The notes under the pieces: model-generated
Databases searched by the model: none
What the model was told of the DNA's origin: nothing
Seen by the model: only the letters and a program-made list of their open reading frames with translations
Part shown: in pieces, positions 7,302-16,103 of the stretch
Layout of the letters: every line of letters begins with the position of its first letter
Numbering within the stretch: position 1 is the stretch's first letter
Translations under genes and position numbers: made by a program
Origin: an uncultured Alphaproteobacteria bacterium
Lineage (GTDB): Bacteria > Pseudomonadota > Alphaproteobacteria > Thalassobaculales > Thalassobaculaceae
Reading direction: 5' to 3'
Length of the DNA: 64,000 nt
Assembly (NCBI GenBank): GCA_902589475.1
Contig: CACITD010000005.1
Location: 1-64,000, forward strand

Positions 7302-9137
7302 ATGGAACAGATTGATAAAAAGAAACTTGTAACGACAGCTCGCCAACAGCTGGAAAATGGATTCGTACAAGAAGCTTTACGAATATATCAAGATATTTTA
7401 GCTATTGATCCAGTGTACTCTCAGGCGCTTCACGATCTTGGAATGATACAATTCGATGCAGGCAATATTTCTGAGGCAATTTTATTATTAAAAAAAACAA
7501 CGCAGCATGACGACAAGCGTCCCGATTTTCACAATAATTTAGGCACCGTTTTAAAAGCATCTGGTGACCTCGCAGCAGCAGAAAAAGCGTTCAGAAAAGC
7601 TTTGACCTTAGATAGAAATCTCGTGCCAGCGCTTGTAAATATTGGATCTCTTCTTATTGAACGTGGTCGAATCCCAGCTGCTCTTAAAGCTCTGAAAAGA
7701 GCAATCGAGTTAGCGCCCGAAAATTCAACCGCCTTATCTAGCTACGCTGAAGCAAATAAAGCCACTGGCGATATCATTGAAGCGCTCAATTCACAGCTAC
7801 AAGCCGCTAAGGTCGACCCGTTAGCAGATTTTATATGGCTTAATCTTGCAAATACGCATATGGATCTTGAACAATGGGTTGAATCGTTTGAAGCAGTCAA
7901 AAAATCCTTAATTCTGTCACCGAACCGTTGCGAAAGTTGGAGCAACCTTGGTTTCATCAAAGTAAATTTTGGGGAATTTTTTTTAGCTGAGCGATACTTT
8001 ATCCAGGCGTTGATCATAAAGAGTTATTTTGCCCCCTCTTACAGCGGTTTAGCCGAGGTAAATTATCTACAAAATCAGCTGGATAATGCCCTCAACTTTT
8101 CAGCACTCGCTATCCAAAACAGCCCGCAGTCACCATATCATTACCAAAGCCGCAGAGCTTTACAGCTACTAGCAAAAGGCTCCATTATTGAGGGCTGGGA
8201 GTTAAAAGAGGCCCGCCTGAAGTTGGACCATAGTATAGATCATCGGGGACGACCCCCACGTTGGGAGGGGCAACCACTACATAACAAGTCCTTACTTATT
8301 ACAGCGGAAGAGGGAATAGGGGATGAAATATTTTTTGCGAGTTGTTTTAATGATGCTATCGGGGCGGCAGAACAGTGTTTAATAGAATGTGATCCGCGTC
8401 TAGTTAGTCTTTTTCAGCGCTCTTTTCCTGATGCGGCCGTGAGAGAGGTCGAAAGAACGGGCTCACGATTAAAACCGGTCCAATCATATTACTGGCTCCC
8501 CCAAGACCCAAAAGTTGACATGTCAATAGAGACGGGAAGCCTATTTCGGTTTTTTCGACCTACCTTAAATGATTTCCACAACACCGTTCCTTATTTGGTA
8601 CCATGTCAAAATTTGCAACAAAAGTGGAAAGAACGGATTTCAGAATTAGGACCGGGCATGAATATTGGTTTTTGCTGGCGGAGTAAGTATCCGAGCGTTT
8701 TTCGCAACCACCATTACACGCAATTAACTGACTGGGAAAAGATATTTGAATTTCCCAGAGCCAACTTTATTTCACTACAATACGGGAATGACTGGCAGCA
8801 GGAAATAGATGCCTTGCCTCCTTCGATCAGAGAAAGGATAACCGTGTTCAAAGATGCGGATATGTCAGACGATATGGAGACAGTTTTCGCAATTGCTTCG
8901 AATTTGGACCTAATAATCAGCCCAAGCAGCACCGTTAGCTGGATTGGTGGTAGCCTTAATATTTCAACTTGGGTTTTTCACCTGAGGCCAAATCATACTC
9001 AATTAGGGACTAGTCATTTTCCAGGATTTCCCTCAATGCGGAGTTTCCCTAAAAACATTAGTGAGACTTGGGATACTTGTTTTTCGAGAATTTACACCGA
9101 GCTAAAAAATACGGCCGCAAATCGTCCCTTAACTTAA
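7302..9137 (+). CDS. TPR protein with C-terminal glycosyltransferase-like domain (FlmG-like)
   Basis: 611 residues in two parts. Residues about 5-280 are successive tetratricopeptide repeats (A..Y..IL..DP...ALHDLG, then NNLGTVLKASGD, ALVNIGSLLIERG and so on). Residues about 310-600 resemble a GT-B domain of the GT9-like type fused to TPRs: AEEGIGDEIFFA near 336 and SPSSTVSWIGGSL near 541. In Caulobacter FlmG, a TPR region that binds flagellin is fused to a glycosyltransferase domain for pseudaminic-acid transfer. Placement 8 bp after pseI makes the same role attractive here. No flagellin gene is in the window, so the acceptor is inferred. Confidence 0.8.
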   Translation: MEQIDKKKLVTTARQQLENGFVQEALRIYQDILAIDPVYSQALHDLGMIQFDAGNISEAILLLKKTTQHDDKRPDFHNNLGTVLKASGDLAAAEKAFRKALTLDRNLVPALVNIGSLLIERGRIPAALKALKRAIELAPENSTALSSYAEANKATGDIIEALNSQLQAAKVDPLADFIWLNLANTHMDLEQWVESFEAVKKSLILSPNRCESWSNLGFIKVNFGEFFLAERYFIQALIIKSYFAPSYSGLAEVNYLQNQLDNALNFSALAIQNSPQSPYHYQSRRALQLLAKGSIIEGWELKEARLKLDHSIDHRGRPPRWEGQPLHNKSLLITAEEGIGDEIFFASCFNDAIGAAEQCLIECDPRLVSLFQRSFPDAAVREVERTGSRLKPVQSYYWLPQDPKVDMSIETGSLFRFFRPTLNDFHNTVPYLVPCQNLQQKWKERISELGPGMNIGFCWRSKYPSVFRNHHYTQLTDWEKIFEFPRANFISLQYGNDWQQEIDALPPSIRERITVFKDADMSDDMETVFAIASNLDLIISPSSTVSWIGGSLNISTWVFHLRPNHTQLGTSHFPGFPSMRSFPKNISETWDTCFSRIYTELKNTAANRPLT

Positions 9138-9154
9138 TTTACGACTTATATAAT

Positions 9155-9688
9155 TTACTTTAATTTCTTCTCCACCAAGTTTCTCGGCAAGCTGAGACGA
9201 ACAAGGCTGAAGTTAGCTCTTCGCACTCTTCCATGGTCTCTAAACTTGGCACGCTTAAGCGAAATAATGGCGGGCCAATTATCTGCTTGGGGTTCGCATA
9301 CAATTCGTTCAATTTTGGTTGCACGAAATATCCCCTCGACCAGTTTACTGATTATAACTCGGCCCAGTTTCTGCTTTAAATATTCGGTATCACCAATAAA
9401 AAACCTTAGTCCACACTCGCCGCAGCTGAGTCTTGTCTCGGGCGATGATGAGCTAAAGTACATTTGAGATAATCCTATAGGTACGTCATCTATACAAATT
9501 ATCGTAGAGCCATGAATAAATGACTCATTATTTCCATGCGCCGTATCTTGGAAAATTTCCTTGGACCAACTATCTGTCCACCATCGGCCTACATGAGGTT
9601 TGGCCAGCCAGGCCTTGACCAGTTCTATGTCTTCATTGCTCATTTCTGCAAAAGCTATGTTTCCCTCTTTGCATCCGCTTATCTTCAT
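9155..9688 (-). CDS. GNAT family N-acetyltransferase
   Basis: A 177-residue GNAT protein. LVKAWLAKPHVGRWW near the N-terminus and the late RIVCEPQADNWPAIISLKRAKF block resemble the AAC(6')/siderophore (Acetyltransf_8) branch, in which the acetyl-CoA site lies between them (KLGRVIISKLVEG). It converges on the TPR-glycosyltransferase gene with a 17-bp gap. Because pseudaminic synthesis needs an N-acetyltransferase (PseH) and none other is present, this is the local candidate, but its sequence looks more like aminoglycoside or polyamine acetyltransferases than typical PseH. Substrate unknown. Confidence 0.75.
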   Translation of the reverse strand: MKISGCKEGNIAFAEMSNEDIELVKAWLAKPHVGRWWTDSWSKEIFQDTAHGNNESFIHGSTIICIDDVPIGLSQMYFSSSSPETRLSCGECGLRFFIGDTEYLKQKLGRVIISKLVEGIFRATKIERIVCEPQADNWPAIISLKRAKFRDHGRVRRANFSLVRLSLPRNLVEKKLK

Positions 9689-9759
9689 TTTACAAACTTC
9701 GATAATTTCTTAAGTTCCAGAGTTTACATGCAGCAATACTGATAGCGCATAATGGCTAA

Positions 9760-10518
9760 TTATTTAATCTTAATCTGATCTATCCATTCTTTTGCACTAC
9801 GGGCCTCTGCACTATTCGGCGCCACTTCTATAATTTTTTTCCAATCCGTTGCAGCATTTTCCGCCTGCCCGACTAAATTAAAGATTATTCCACGCTCTAG
9901 AAGAGCTGCCGGCAAATTTGGCAGAAGCATTAAAGCTGCATTTATATCAGCTAAAGCTCCAACAAAATCTTTTAGATTCCTTTTCGCTATGGCACTGAAA
10001 AGCAACGCATCACCAAACAACGGGTCTTTTTTAATTGCTATATTGATGTCAGAAAGAGCGCCTGTATAGTCTTTGAGCGCTATTTGGGTTATTGCTCTAT
10101 CGAGAAAAAATTGAGGCTCGTCTCGAAAAAGATTAATAGCCGCTGTTTGATTTTCTAGCGCTTTTTCAGACTGCCCAATCAACGATCTTGCGTGGCCCGC
10201 TTGTGAAAAAAGCTGAGACCGAAGTTGGTCGGTAAAATCATCATCCGTTGTAGCGAGGTTCTCGAATATAGTTGCTGCGGCTTCATAAGCACCGGAAAAA
10301 AATTTGCCCGTGGCTAAGCAGTGCTTTGCCGCCGAAAAATCCCCCTCAGCAAGCCAAGTCCTTGCCATCTCTATACCGTTTTCAGGGTGCATTCTACTTT
10401 GCAACATACACTGATTATAGCGCTTTAACTCGCCATCATTATTCCCTGCTCTTGCTTGGAAACATGCAACAAAAAAACATAATTGACATAGACAGAGAAT
10501 TTTAAAACCGCGGTTCAT
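9760..10518 (-). CDS. Exported TPR repeat protein
   Basis: 252 residues. The first about 24 residues form a signal peptide (MNRGFKILCLCQLCFFVACFQARA), so it is probably periplasmic; the Cys residues in the hydrophobic part do not make a clear lipobox. From about residue 50 to the end it is TPR repeats, best seen in ALSDINIAIKKDPLFGDAL and ALADINAALMLLPNLPAAL. TPR proteins serve as assembly scaffolds; no enzymatic motif is present. Its start overlaps the stop of the esterase gene by 1 bp, so the two are translationally coupled. Confidence 0.8.
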   Translation of the reverse strand: MNRGFKILCLCQLCFFVACFQARAGNNDGELKRYNQCMLQSRMHPENGIEMARTWLAEGDFSAAKHCLATGKFFSGAYEAAATIFENLATTDDDFTDQLRSQLFSQAGHARSLIGQSEKALENQTAAINLFRDEPQFFLDRAITQIALKDYTGALSDINIAIKKDPLFGDALLFSAIAKRNLKDFVGALADINAALMLLPNLPAALLERGIIFNLVGQAENAATDWKKIIEVAPNSAEARSAKEWIDQIKIK

Positions 10519-11303
10519 TATTTTGTTAAATATCCTGTCAAACTTTCGACCGCTCTCAAAATCTCTACCAAGTCTTGTTCGCGTGATAATCTATGATCCC
10601 CGCTTTTTATAATATTTACGCGTACGTTCTGACTATCAACATGCTCTGCAAGTTTTAACGAAAGTTGATAAGGAACATCCTCGTCTGCCATTCCATGAAT
10701 TAGATGAAATGGAATTTCTATTTCTAGTTTATTTCGTAAAACTAAATGCTGCCTGCCATCTTCAATCAAATCCCTAGTGACAATATATGGCGCCTCATCA
10801 TACTCAGACGCTAGCATGCATTGTCCGTCTGTCATTATTTTCTGTTTTGTTTCATCGTCAAACTGGGACCACATTAAGTCTTCTGTGAAATCAGGCGCAG
10901 AGGCAATCCCAAGTATACCCCCAACCCGTTTTGGTCTTTCTTTAGCGGTTAATAGCACTAGCCAGCCGCCCATTGAAGAACCAATCAAAATCTGACTACC
11001 TTGAGTAAGGTTATCTAAAACAGCAAGGCAATCGGAAAGCCATTTTCCAATGTTACCATCCGTGAAAACTCCCGAGGATTTACCGTGACCCCTGTAGTCA
11101 AATCTCAAAAACGCCTGCCCTTTTTGTATTGCGTAATCCTGCAATGCAAGAGCTTTTGTGCCTTCCATATCCGATGCAAATCCGCCAAAAAAAATAATTC
11201 CTGGTTCGGCCCCAGATAGTTTATTATATGCAATTCTAACGCCATCGGAACTGACGAAGTAACTCGTTTCCACCTTTGGAGGTTTCATAGTCGTTTTAGA
11301 CAT
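10518..11303 (-). CDS. Alpha/beta hydrolase (ABHD10-like esterase)
   Basis: A 261-residue alpha/beta hydrolase. The nucleophile is Ser110 in GSSMGGW, the acid is in HGMADEDVP and the His in SGDHRLS; FFGGFASDMEGTKA and FRFDYRGHGKSSG-like blocks (residues 38-77) place it near the ABHD10 group, thioesterases and acyl-glucuronide esterases of mitochondria and alphaproteobacteria. No signal peptide, so cytosolic. It is the first gene of a two-gene unit with the TPR protein and diverges from the GT4 gene with only 38 bp between the start codons. Confidence 0.85.
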   Translation of the reverse strand: MSKTTMKPPKVETSYFVSSDGVRIAYNKLSGAEPGIIFFGGFASDMEGTKALALQDYAIQKGQAFLRFDYRGHGKSSGVFTDGNIGKWLSDCLAVLDNLTQGSQILIGSSMGGWLVLLTAKERPKRVGGILGIASAPDFTEDLMWSQFDDETKQKIMTDGQCMLASEYDEAPYIVTRDLIEDGRQHLVLRNKLEIEIPFHLIHGMADEDVPYQLSLKLAEHVDSQNVRVNIIKSGDHRLSREQDLVEILRAVESLTGYLTK

Positions 11304-11341
11304 ATTGTTTTCTCTCTTTGATACCTGGCCGGGACTATCTT

Positions 11342-12580
11342 ATGACTAGCTTTAATTCTTCATACTACACAGCCATTAATACGCAATATGAAAAATTAGG
11401 CTTTGATTTTTTTAGACCCAAAAACTCGTCTGACCCCCCTACAGTTCTACAAGTTTTACCCGCTCTAAACTCTGGTGGGGTCGAGAGAGGTACACTTGAA
11501 ATTTCAGATGCTATAATTGCTTCGGGCTGGAGATCGGTCGTGGTTTCCAAAGGTGGAATGTTGGTCGATACTCTACAGAAGAACGGGGCGAAGCATCTCG
11601 AGATAAATATCGGTGCAAAGAACCCTTTCACATGGCCAAAATCTCTCAGGAAGCTTAAACGTGTGATTTCAGAATACAATGTAGATATTGTGCATGCTCG
11701 GTCTAGAATGCCCGCATGGATATGTAAATATGCAGCTCAGCAATGTGGCGTTCCATTCATAACCACATTTCACGGTCGCTACGGGGACACGAATGTATTA
11801 AAGAAAATATATAACTCCATTATGATTCGAGGAGAGTTTGTGATCGCGATATCAAAGTTTATTGCTGATGATATTCAGAGCCGCTACCGAATAGAAGATG
11901 ATACTTTGAAGATTATTCCGAGAGGTGCCGATATATCATTATTCAATCCCGAAGACGCCTCGCAACAAGCTACTAATCGACTAATTAAAGAATGGGGAGT
12001 GCCAGATGACACCCCTGTAATTATGTTGCCAGCACGGCTCACTCGCTGGAAAGGTCATGAAATTCTCATAGAGGCCCTTTCACTCATAAAAGATATTCGT
12101 TTTTTTTGTGTTTTGGTAGGAGATCACGATACAAAAAAAAATTACAAGTCCGAGTTAGAGAATAGAATCAAATTCCAAGGCTTAACAAATAAAGTGAAAA
12201 TCACTGGACATTGCGAGGATATGGTGTCGGCTTATAAAATTTCAGATATTGTTATATCTGCATCGTTAGACCCCGAACCCTTTGGACGAATAACTGTTGA
12301 AGCCCAAGCTATGGGTTGTCTTGTAGTTGCGGCTGATCATGGCGGGGCACGAGAAACAATTCAACACAATCAAACCGGTATTTTAGTTGAGCCCAGGAAC
12401 AGCAAGGCATTGGCTGATGGGATTAAAAAAGCATTAGAAATGAAAACTGAAGATCGAACGTCAATGGGTATTGCAGCCAGAGAATTCGTTTCGGGCAATT
12501 TTTCAAGGGAAACTATGTGCTATAGAACTATGTCTTTGTATTGTCAGCTTTTAGACTTAAACCCGCAGTTGAATAGTTAG
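11342..12580 (+). CDS. Glycosyltransferase family 4
   Basis: A 412-residue retaining GT-B glycosyltransferase. The N-terminal domain has VLQVLPALNSGGVERGT, where the GG loop binds acceptor/phosphate; the C-terminal domain has the LTRWKGHEILIEA strand and the E-x7-E donor motif in DPEPFGRITVEAQAMG. No membrane segment. It is paired with a GT9 gene 3 bp downstream, an arrangement common in alphaproteobacterial lipopolysaccharide core clusters, so envelope glycan assembly is the likely role. The ATG at 11342 is preferred; an in-frame TTG at 11318 would extend it eight residues into the divergent promoter. Confidence 0.87.
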   Translation: MTSFNSSYYTAINTQYEKLGFDFFRPKNSSDPPTVLQVLPALNSGGVERGTLEISDAIIASGWRSVVVSKGGMLVDTLQKNGAKHLEINIGAKNPFTWPKSLRKLKRVISEYNVDIVHARSRMPAWICKYAAQQCGVPFITTFHGRYGDTNVLKKIYNSIMIRGEFVIAISKFIADDIQSRYRIEDDTLKIIPRGADISLFNPEDASQQATNRLIKEWGVPDDTPVIMLPARLTRWKGHEILIEALSLIKDIRFFCVLVGDHDTKKNYKSELENRIKFQGLTNKVKITGHCEDMVSAYKISDIVISASLDPEPFGRITVEAQAMGCLVVAADHGGARETIQHNQTGILVEPRNSKALADGIKKALEMKTEDRTSMGIAAREFVSGNFSRETMCYRTMSLYCQLLDLNPQLNS

Positions 12581-12583
12581 CAT

Positions 12584-13522
12584 ATGCCCCAAGAAAATAT
12601 TTTGGTGATAAAATTGGGAGCTTTAGGTGATTTTATCTATGCTATAGGCCCAATGCAGGCTATCAAAAAGCATCACAAAACGGCGTCTATTACACTCCTT
12701 ACCCGACCATCTTTTGCGGAGTTAGGGAATGCAACAAAACTTTTCGATAATATATTGATTGATCCTGAGCCAAAGCTTTGGCAACTCAAAGGTCTTTATG
12801 AGTTTGGTAGCAAAATAAAGTCTCTCCAGTTTGATAGAATTTATGACCTCCAAACCTCCGATCGAACAGGTTTTTACTACAGATTATTCAGTTTATTCAA
12901 AAAGCCTGAATGGTCAGGTATTGTGCCAGGATGTAGTCATTATCATCATTACGAACGACCAACACTTAAGCATACGCAAGATCGACATCGAGAACAGTTA
13001 GCTATTGCAGGAATTAAAGATGTGGCCAACCCCGATTTATCTTTTATGACAGGTAAAACAGATCTATTTGGCCTACCTCTTAACTTTGCCCTTATTGTTC
13101 CAGGAAGTTCCCCTAACATGAAAGTTAAAAGATGGCCGTCAGAAAACTTTGCTTATATTGCTAATGCCTTGATTAGCAATAAAATCACTCCTGTTTTAAT
13201 TGGAGGACAAGATGATCTCGATATCATTAATGCCATTCAAGAACGGTGTCCCCAAACTATCAACTTAATTGGGAAAACGACTATTTTTCAAATTTCTTCA
13301 TTAGCGCGGAAAGCAAAAGTTTGTATCGGGAACGATACCGGACCAATGCACTTGATAGCCCTTTCAGGATGTCCAACGATAGCTCTGTTTGGTCTTGGAT
13401 CTTTCCCAGACAAGGCCTCCCCAAGAGGAGAAAAGATAAAAGTTCTTGCAAACGAAAAACTCCTAGAGCTAACTGTAAGTGAAGTCGAGGAAGCAATGAC
13501 GAACCTACTAAAAGCAGACTAA
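12584..13522 (+). CDS. Glycosyltransferase family 9 (heptosyltransferase-like)
   Basis: 312 residues with the GT9 hallmarks: ILVIKLGALGDFIYAIGP at the N-terminus, the LIVPGSSPNMKVKRWP nucleotide-site strand and CIGNDTGPMHLIALSGCPT near residue 247. GT9 enzymes move ADP-heptose or related sugars onto lipid A-linked core. The gene starts 3 bp after the GT4 stop and the ChaC-like gene follows at 21 bp, so the three are probably one operon. The exact donor sugar cannot be predicted. Confidence 0.88.
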   Translation: MPQENILVIKLGALGDFIYAIGPMQAIKKHHKTASITLLTRPSFAELGNATKLFDNILIDPEPKLWQLKGLYEFGSKIKSLQFDRIYDLQTSDRTGFYYRLFSLFKKPEWSGIVPGCSHYHHYERPTLKHTQDRHREQLAIAGIKDVANPDLSFMTGKTDLFGLPLNFALIVPGSSPNMKVKRWPSENFAYIANALISNKITPVLIGGQDDLDIINAIQERCPQTINLIGKTTIFQISSLARKAKVCIGNDTGPMHLIALSGCPTIALFGLGSFPDKASPRGEKIKVLANEKLLELTVSEVEEAMTNLLKAD

Positions 13523-13543
13523 GTTAGATAATAGACAATTCGA

Positions 13544-14143
13544 ATGAACCAATTCTCTGACGAACAGCTTAAAGACAATCTTGAAAAAACACTTAAGCAA
13601 AATAACTATTCAAAAGAAATCTGGGTTTTTGCATATGGCGCTCTTATGTGGGCACCATGTTTTGAACCAGAACTCACACTTACTAGCACTTTAAAAGGTT
13701 GGGCGCGAAAACCTTGCCTATGGACATTAACCGCAAGAGGCTCCAAACAAAACCCCGGGATCGTATTCGCTTTAGACAAGGCGCAAAGAAACTATTGTCA
13801 TGGTTTAATTTTTAAAATTTCCCAATCTCGATTAGAAACTGATCTTCTTAACTTATGGCGAAGAGAGATGTCCGTTGGTCTTTACAAACCAACTTGGTTA
13901 CCTGTAGCAGCGGGAACAAAAAAAATCATGGCCCTATGTTTCGTAGTTAATCGCCATCACAAGTTGTTTATTAAATGCGTTTCAAAAAATGATCTTATTT
14001 ACGCCATCACAAATGCCCGTGGTGAATATGGAACATGTCTAGACTACTATCAAAAAACGCTTAATAGCCTCAACAAACTAGGCTTAGAAGATAATTTTAT
14101 ACACAGGCTCGTTACAGCGGCTGTCGCAAAGTCCACCGTCTAA
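13544..14143 (+). CDS. ChaC-like gamma-glutamylcyclotransferase
   Basis: 199 residues of the ChaC/GGCT-like fold. VFAYGALMW (residues 28-36) is the substrate-binding loop and Glu108 in WRREMSVG the likely catalytic acid, followed by Y.PTWLPV as in ChaC. ChaC enzymes cleave glutathione to 5-oxoproline and Cys-Gly. In many alphaproteobacteria a ChaC-like gene is found near envelope genes; here it follows the GT9 gene by 21 bp. A glutathione S-transferase gene converges on it. Confidence 0.85.
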   Translation: MNQFSDEQLKDNLEKTLKQNNYSKEIWVFAYGALMWAPCFEPELTLTSTLKGWARKPCLWTLTARGSKQNPGIVFALDKAQRNYCHGLIFKISQSRLETDLLNLWRREMSVGLYKPTWLPVAAGTKKIMALCFVVNRHHKLFIKCVSKNDLIYAITNARGEYGTCLDYYQKTLNSLNKLGLEDNFIHRLVTAAVAKSTV

Positions 14144-14156
14144 TTCGGAGTTGTGT

Positions 14157-14774
14157 TTAGTTTTCGTGATAATGGATGATACGTTGGATTGATGACCTCT
14201 TTTCCATCTTTTGGAAATGAAAGTTTACATTGGGGAGCTTTGCTCTCTCCACACCATCGCGCTCCAACCACCGGGTTAAAGTATATAAATAAGCATCACA
14301 AATACTAAAATGCTCTCCAAGCACCCAAGGTCCTGTGATCATCTTTTCATCTATAAGTTGGAAACAATTTCCTACGTTCTCCGGCACCTTCGCCGTCATT
14401 GACGCAATCGCCGCCTCATCATTAGACCACCGTGCTCCTCTGCTGAGATGAGCATGAGCAACGTGAACTGTTGAACATAAATAACTATTAAACTCCTGAG
14501 CTTGTGCAAGTTTGAAAGGTTGGTCCAATGGAGCTAAGTTTTTGCTTGGAAAACTTTGAGCTAGAAAAAATAGAATGGAAGGTGTTTCAGTAATTATTCC
14601 ATCTCCAGTTTGTAAGGCGGGGACACGCGCTTTTGGATTGATCTTCAGGTAATCTGCTTGTTTCTGCTCACTTTTCGTAAAATCGACTAGCTCTAGCGAA
14701 TAGTCTGCGCCAACCTCCTCAAGAATTATATGCGAAGCCAGGGCACAAGAATTTGGCGAGTAATATAAGCGCAA
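14157..14774 (-). CDS. Glutathione S-transferase family protein
   Basis: 205 residues: an N-terminal thioredoxin fold (MRLYYSPNSCALASHIILEE, with NPKARVPAL and the cis-Pro that binds glutathione, then TETPSI replacing the usual ES.AI) and a C-terminal helical domain with SICDAYLYTLTRWL carrying the N-capping box Asp. This is the beta-class, GstB-like pattern with Ser and Cys near the active site. Substrate unknown. It is followed upstream on the same strand by a ferredoxin reductase gene 49 bp away. Confidence 0.88.
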   Translation of the reverse strand: MRLYYSPNSCALASHIILEEVGADYSLELVDFTKSEQKQADYLKINPKARVPALQTGDGIITETPSILFFLAQSFPSKNLAPLDQPFKLAQAQEFNSYLCSTVHVAHAHLSRGARWSNDEAAIASMTAKVPENVGNCFQLIDEKMITGPWVLGEHFSICDAYLYTLTRWLERDGVERAKLPNVNFHFQKMEKRSSIQRIIHYHEN

Positions 14775-14823
14775 TTCTCTCTCCTTTTTATTCGGAATGC
14801 GGATTAATTTTTAAACCTACCAT

Positions 14824-16038
14824 CTACAAGAGAGCTTTAATATCAAAAGAAGAATCCTCGAGCTTACTCATTTCAGGGTTATTTTTATTCTCTAAGAGTT
14901 TTTTAGCTATCAAAAAACTTCTTCCATCATTAATTGCGTCGACTGCTAATAATTTTTCATCTTTGAAGTACCAAGTCGACTCTGACCCGGGTCGGTTTCC
15001 AAGTCTTGTAACTGTGCGATTAAAACCAACATTTAAACCGGCGATCTGGAGTTTCACATCAAATTGGTCTGACCAAAACCACGGATAAGGTCTGTACGCC
15101 ATTTTGCTTCCAAACAGGGTAGCCGCCGCAACTTCTGCTTGATCAATGCTATTCTGAACTGATTCCAGCCTTATAAGATTTCCATCATACGGAAAGCGAG
15201 CGCAGTCGCCTGCAGCTACGACATTAGGATCGGATGTAAGACATGACTCGGTTACAACAATTCCATCATTAACAGTCAGCCCGGCATCGACGGCTAATTG
15301 TTGACTAGGTCGTATACCTATTCCGCAAATCACCAAATTGGTCTTTATTTCAGAGCCATCATCAAAGCGAGCGCCGCAGACTTTCCCCTCCTTTTCTAAA
15401 AGTTCTACCACGCTTGTTGATGCTAATATCTTTACTCCATTTCTTTTGTGGAGTCTCTCGAAATACTCAGATGTGGTGGTAGCTGCAACTCTTTTTAATA
15501 TTCTTTCTTCGCGTTCAATTATTGTGACATCGTGCCCGAGAGTGGACATCACAGCCGCAACCTCAAGGCCAATATATCCCGCTCCAATCACAAGTACTGA
15601 TGTCGCTGATTTTAATTCGACCGCAATATTATCGACATCATCTATGCTTCTTATTGTATGAACACCCTCAAGATTACCTCCCATCGAGGCAGGCAACTTG
15701 ATTGCCTCAGACCCGGTTGTCAGAGCTAAATTCGAATACGAGATAGATTGACCACTTGCCAGAAGTAAGCTCTTGTTTTGGATGTCAATAGAACTCACTT
15801 TATTTTTCAGATATAGAGATACTGATTGATCGTCATACCACTTAGTGGGCCTTAATAATAAGCGGTCAGACCGCATCTCGCCAATTAAGTATTTCTTTGA
15901 AAGCGGTGGCCTTTGGTAAGGGGGATATTTCTCCGCAGTAACTAAAGATATAGAACGCGTGTCCCCCAACGCGCGTAGTTTTGATATAACGGAAAAGCCT
16001 GCCTGCCCGCCGCCAACCACAACTAAATGATTACTCAT
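14824..16038 (-). CDS. FAD/NAD(P)-binding ferredoxin reductase (rhodocoxin/putidaredoxin reductase type)
   Basis: 404 residues with two dinucleotide-binding folds: VVGGGQAGFSVISKLRALG at the N-terminus (FAD) and VLVIGAGYIGLEVAAVMSTLG near residue 145 (NADH), the VVAAGDCARFP FAD block near 270, and a C-terminal Reductase_C domain (PYPWFWSDQFDVKLQIAG). This family passes electrons from NADH to [2Fe-2S] ferredoxins serving P450s or dioxygenases. No ferredoxin, P450 or ring-hydroxylating oxygenase is in the window, so its partner lies elsewhere. Confidence 0.9.
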   Translation of the reverse strand: MSNHLVVVGGGQAGFSVISKLRALGDTRSISLVTAEKYPPYQRPPLSKKYLIGEMRSDRLLLRPTKWYDDQSVSLYLKNKVSSIDIQNKSLLLASGQSISYSNLALTTGSEAIKLPASMGGNLEGVHTIRSIDDVDNIAVELKSATSVLVIGAGYIGLEVAAVMSTLGHDVTIIEREERILKRVAATTTSEYFERLHKRNGVKILASTSVVELLEKEGKVCGARFDDGSEIKTNLVICGIGIRPSQQLAVDAGLTVNDGIVVTESCLTSDPNVVAAGDCARFPYDGNLIRLESVQNSIDQAEVAAATLFGSKMAYRPYPWFWSDQFDVKLQIAGLNVGFNRTVTRLGNRPGSESTWYFKDEKLLAVDAINDGRSFLIAKKLLENKNNPEMSKLEDSSFDIKALL

Positions 16039-16103
16039 TATACTGCGAGTCCCCCCTATAAAGGGCCTTTAAAATTGAACAAACATTTCTGGTTGGGCTA
16101 ATT

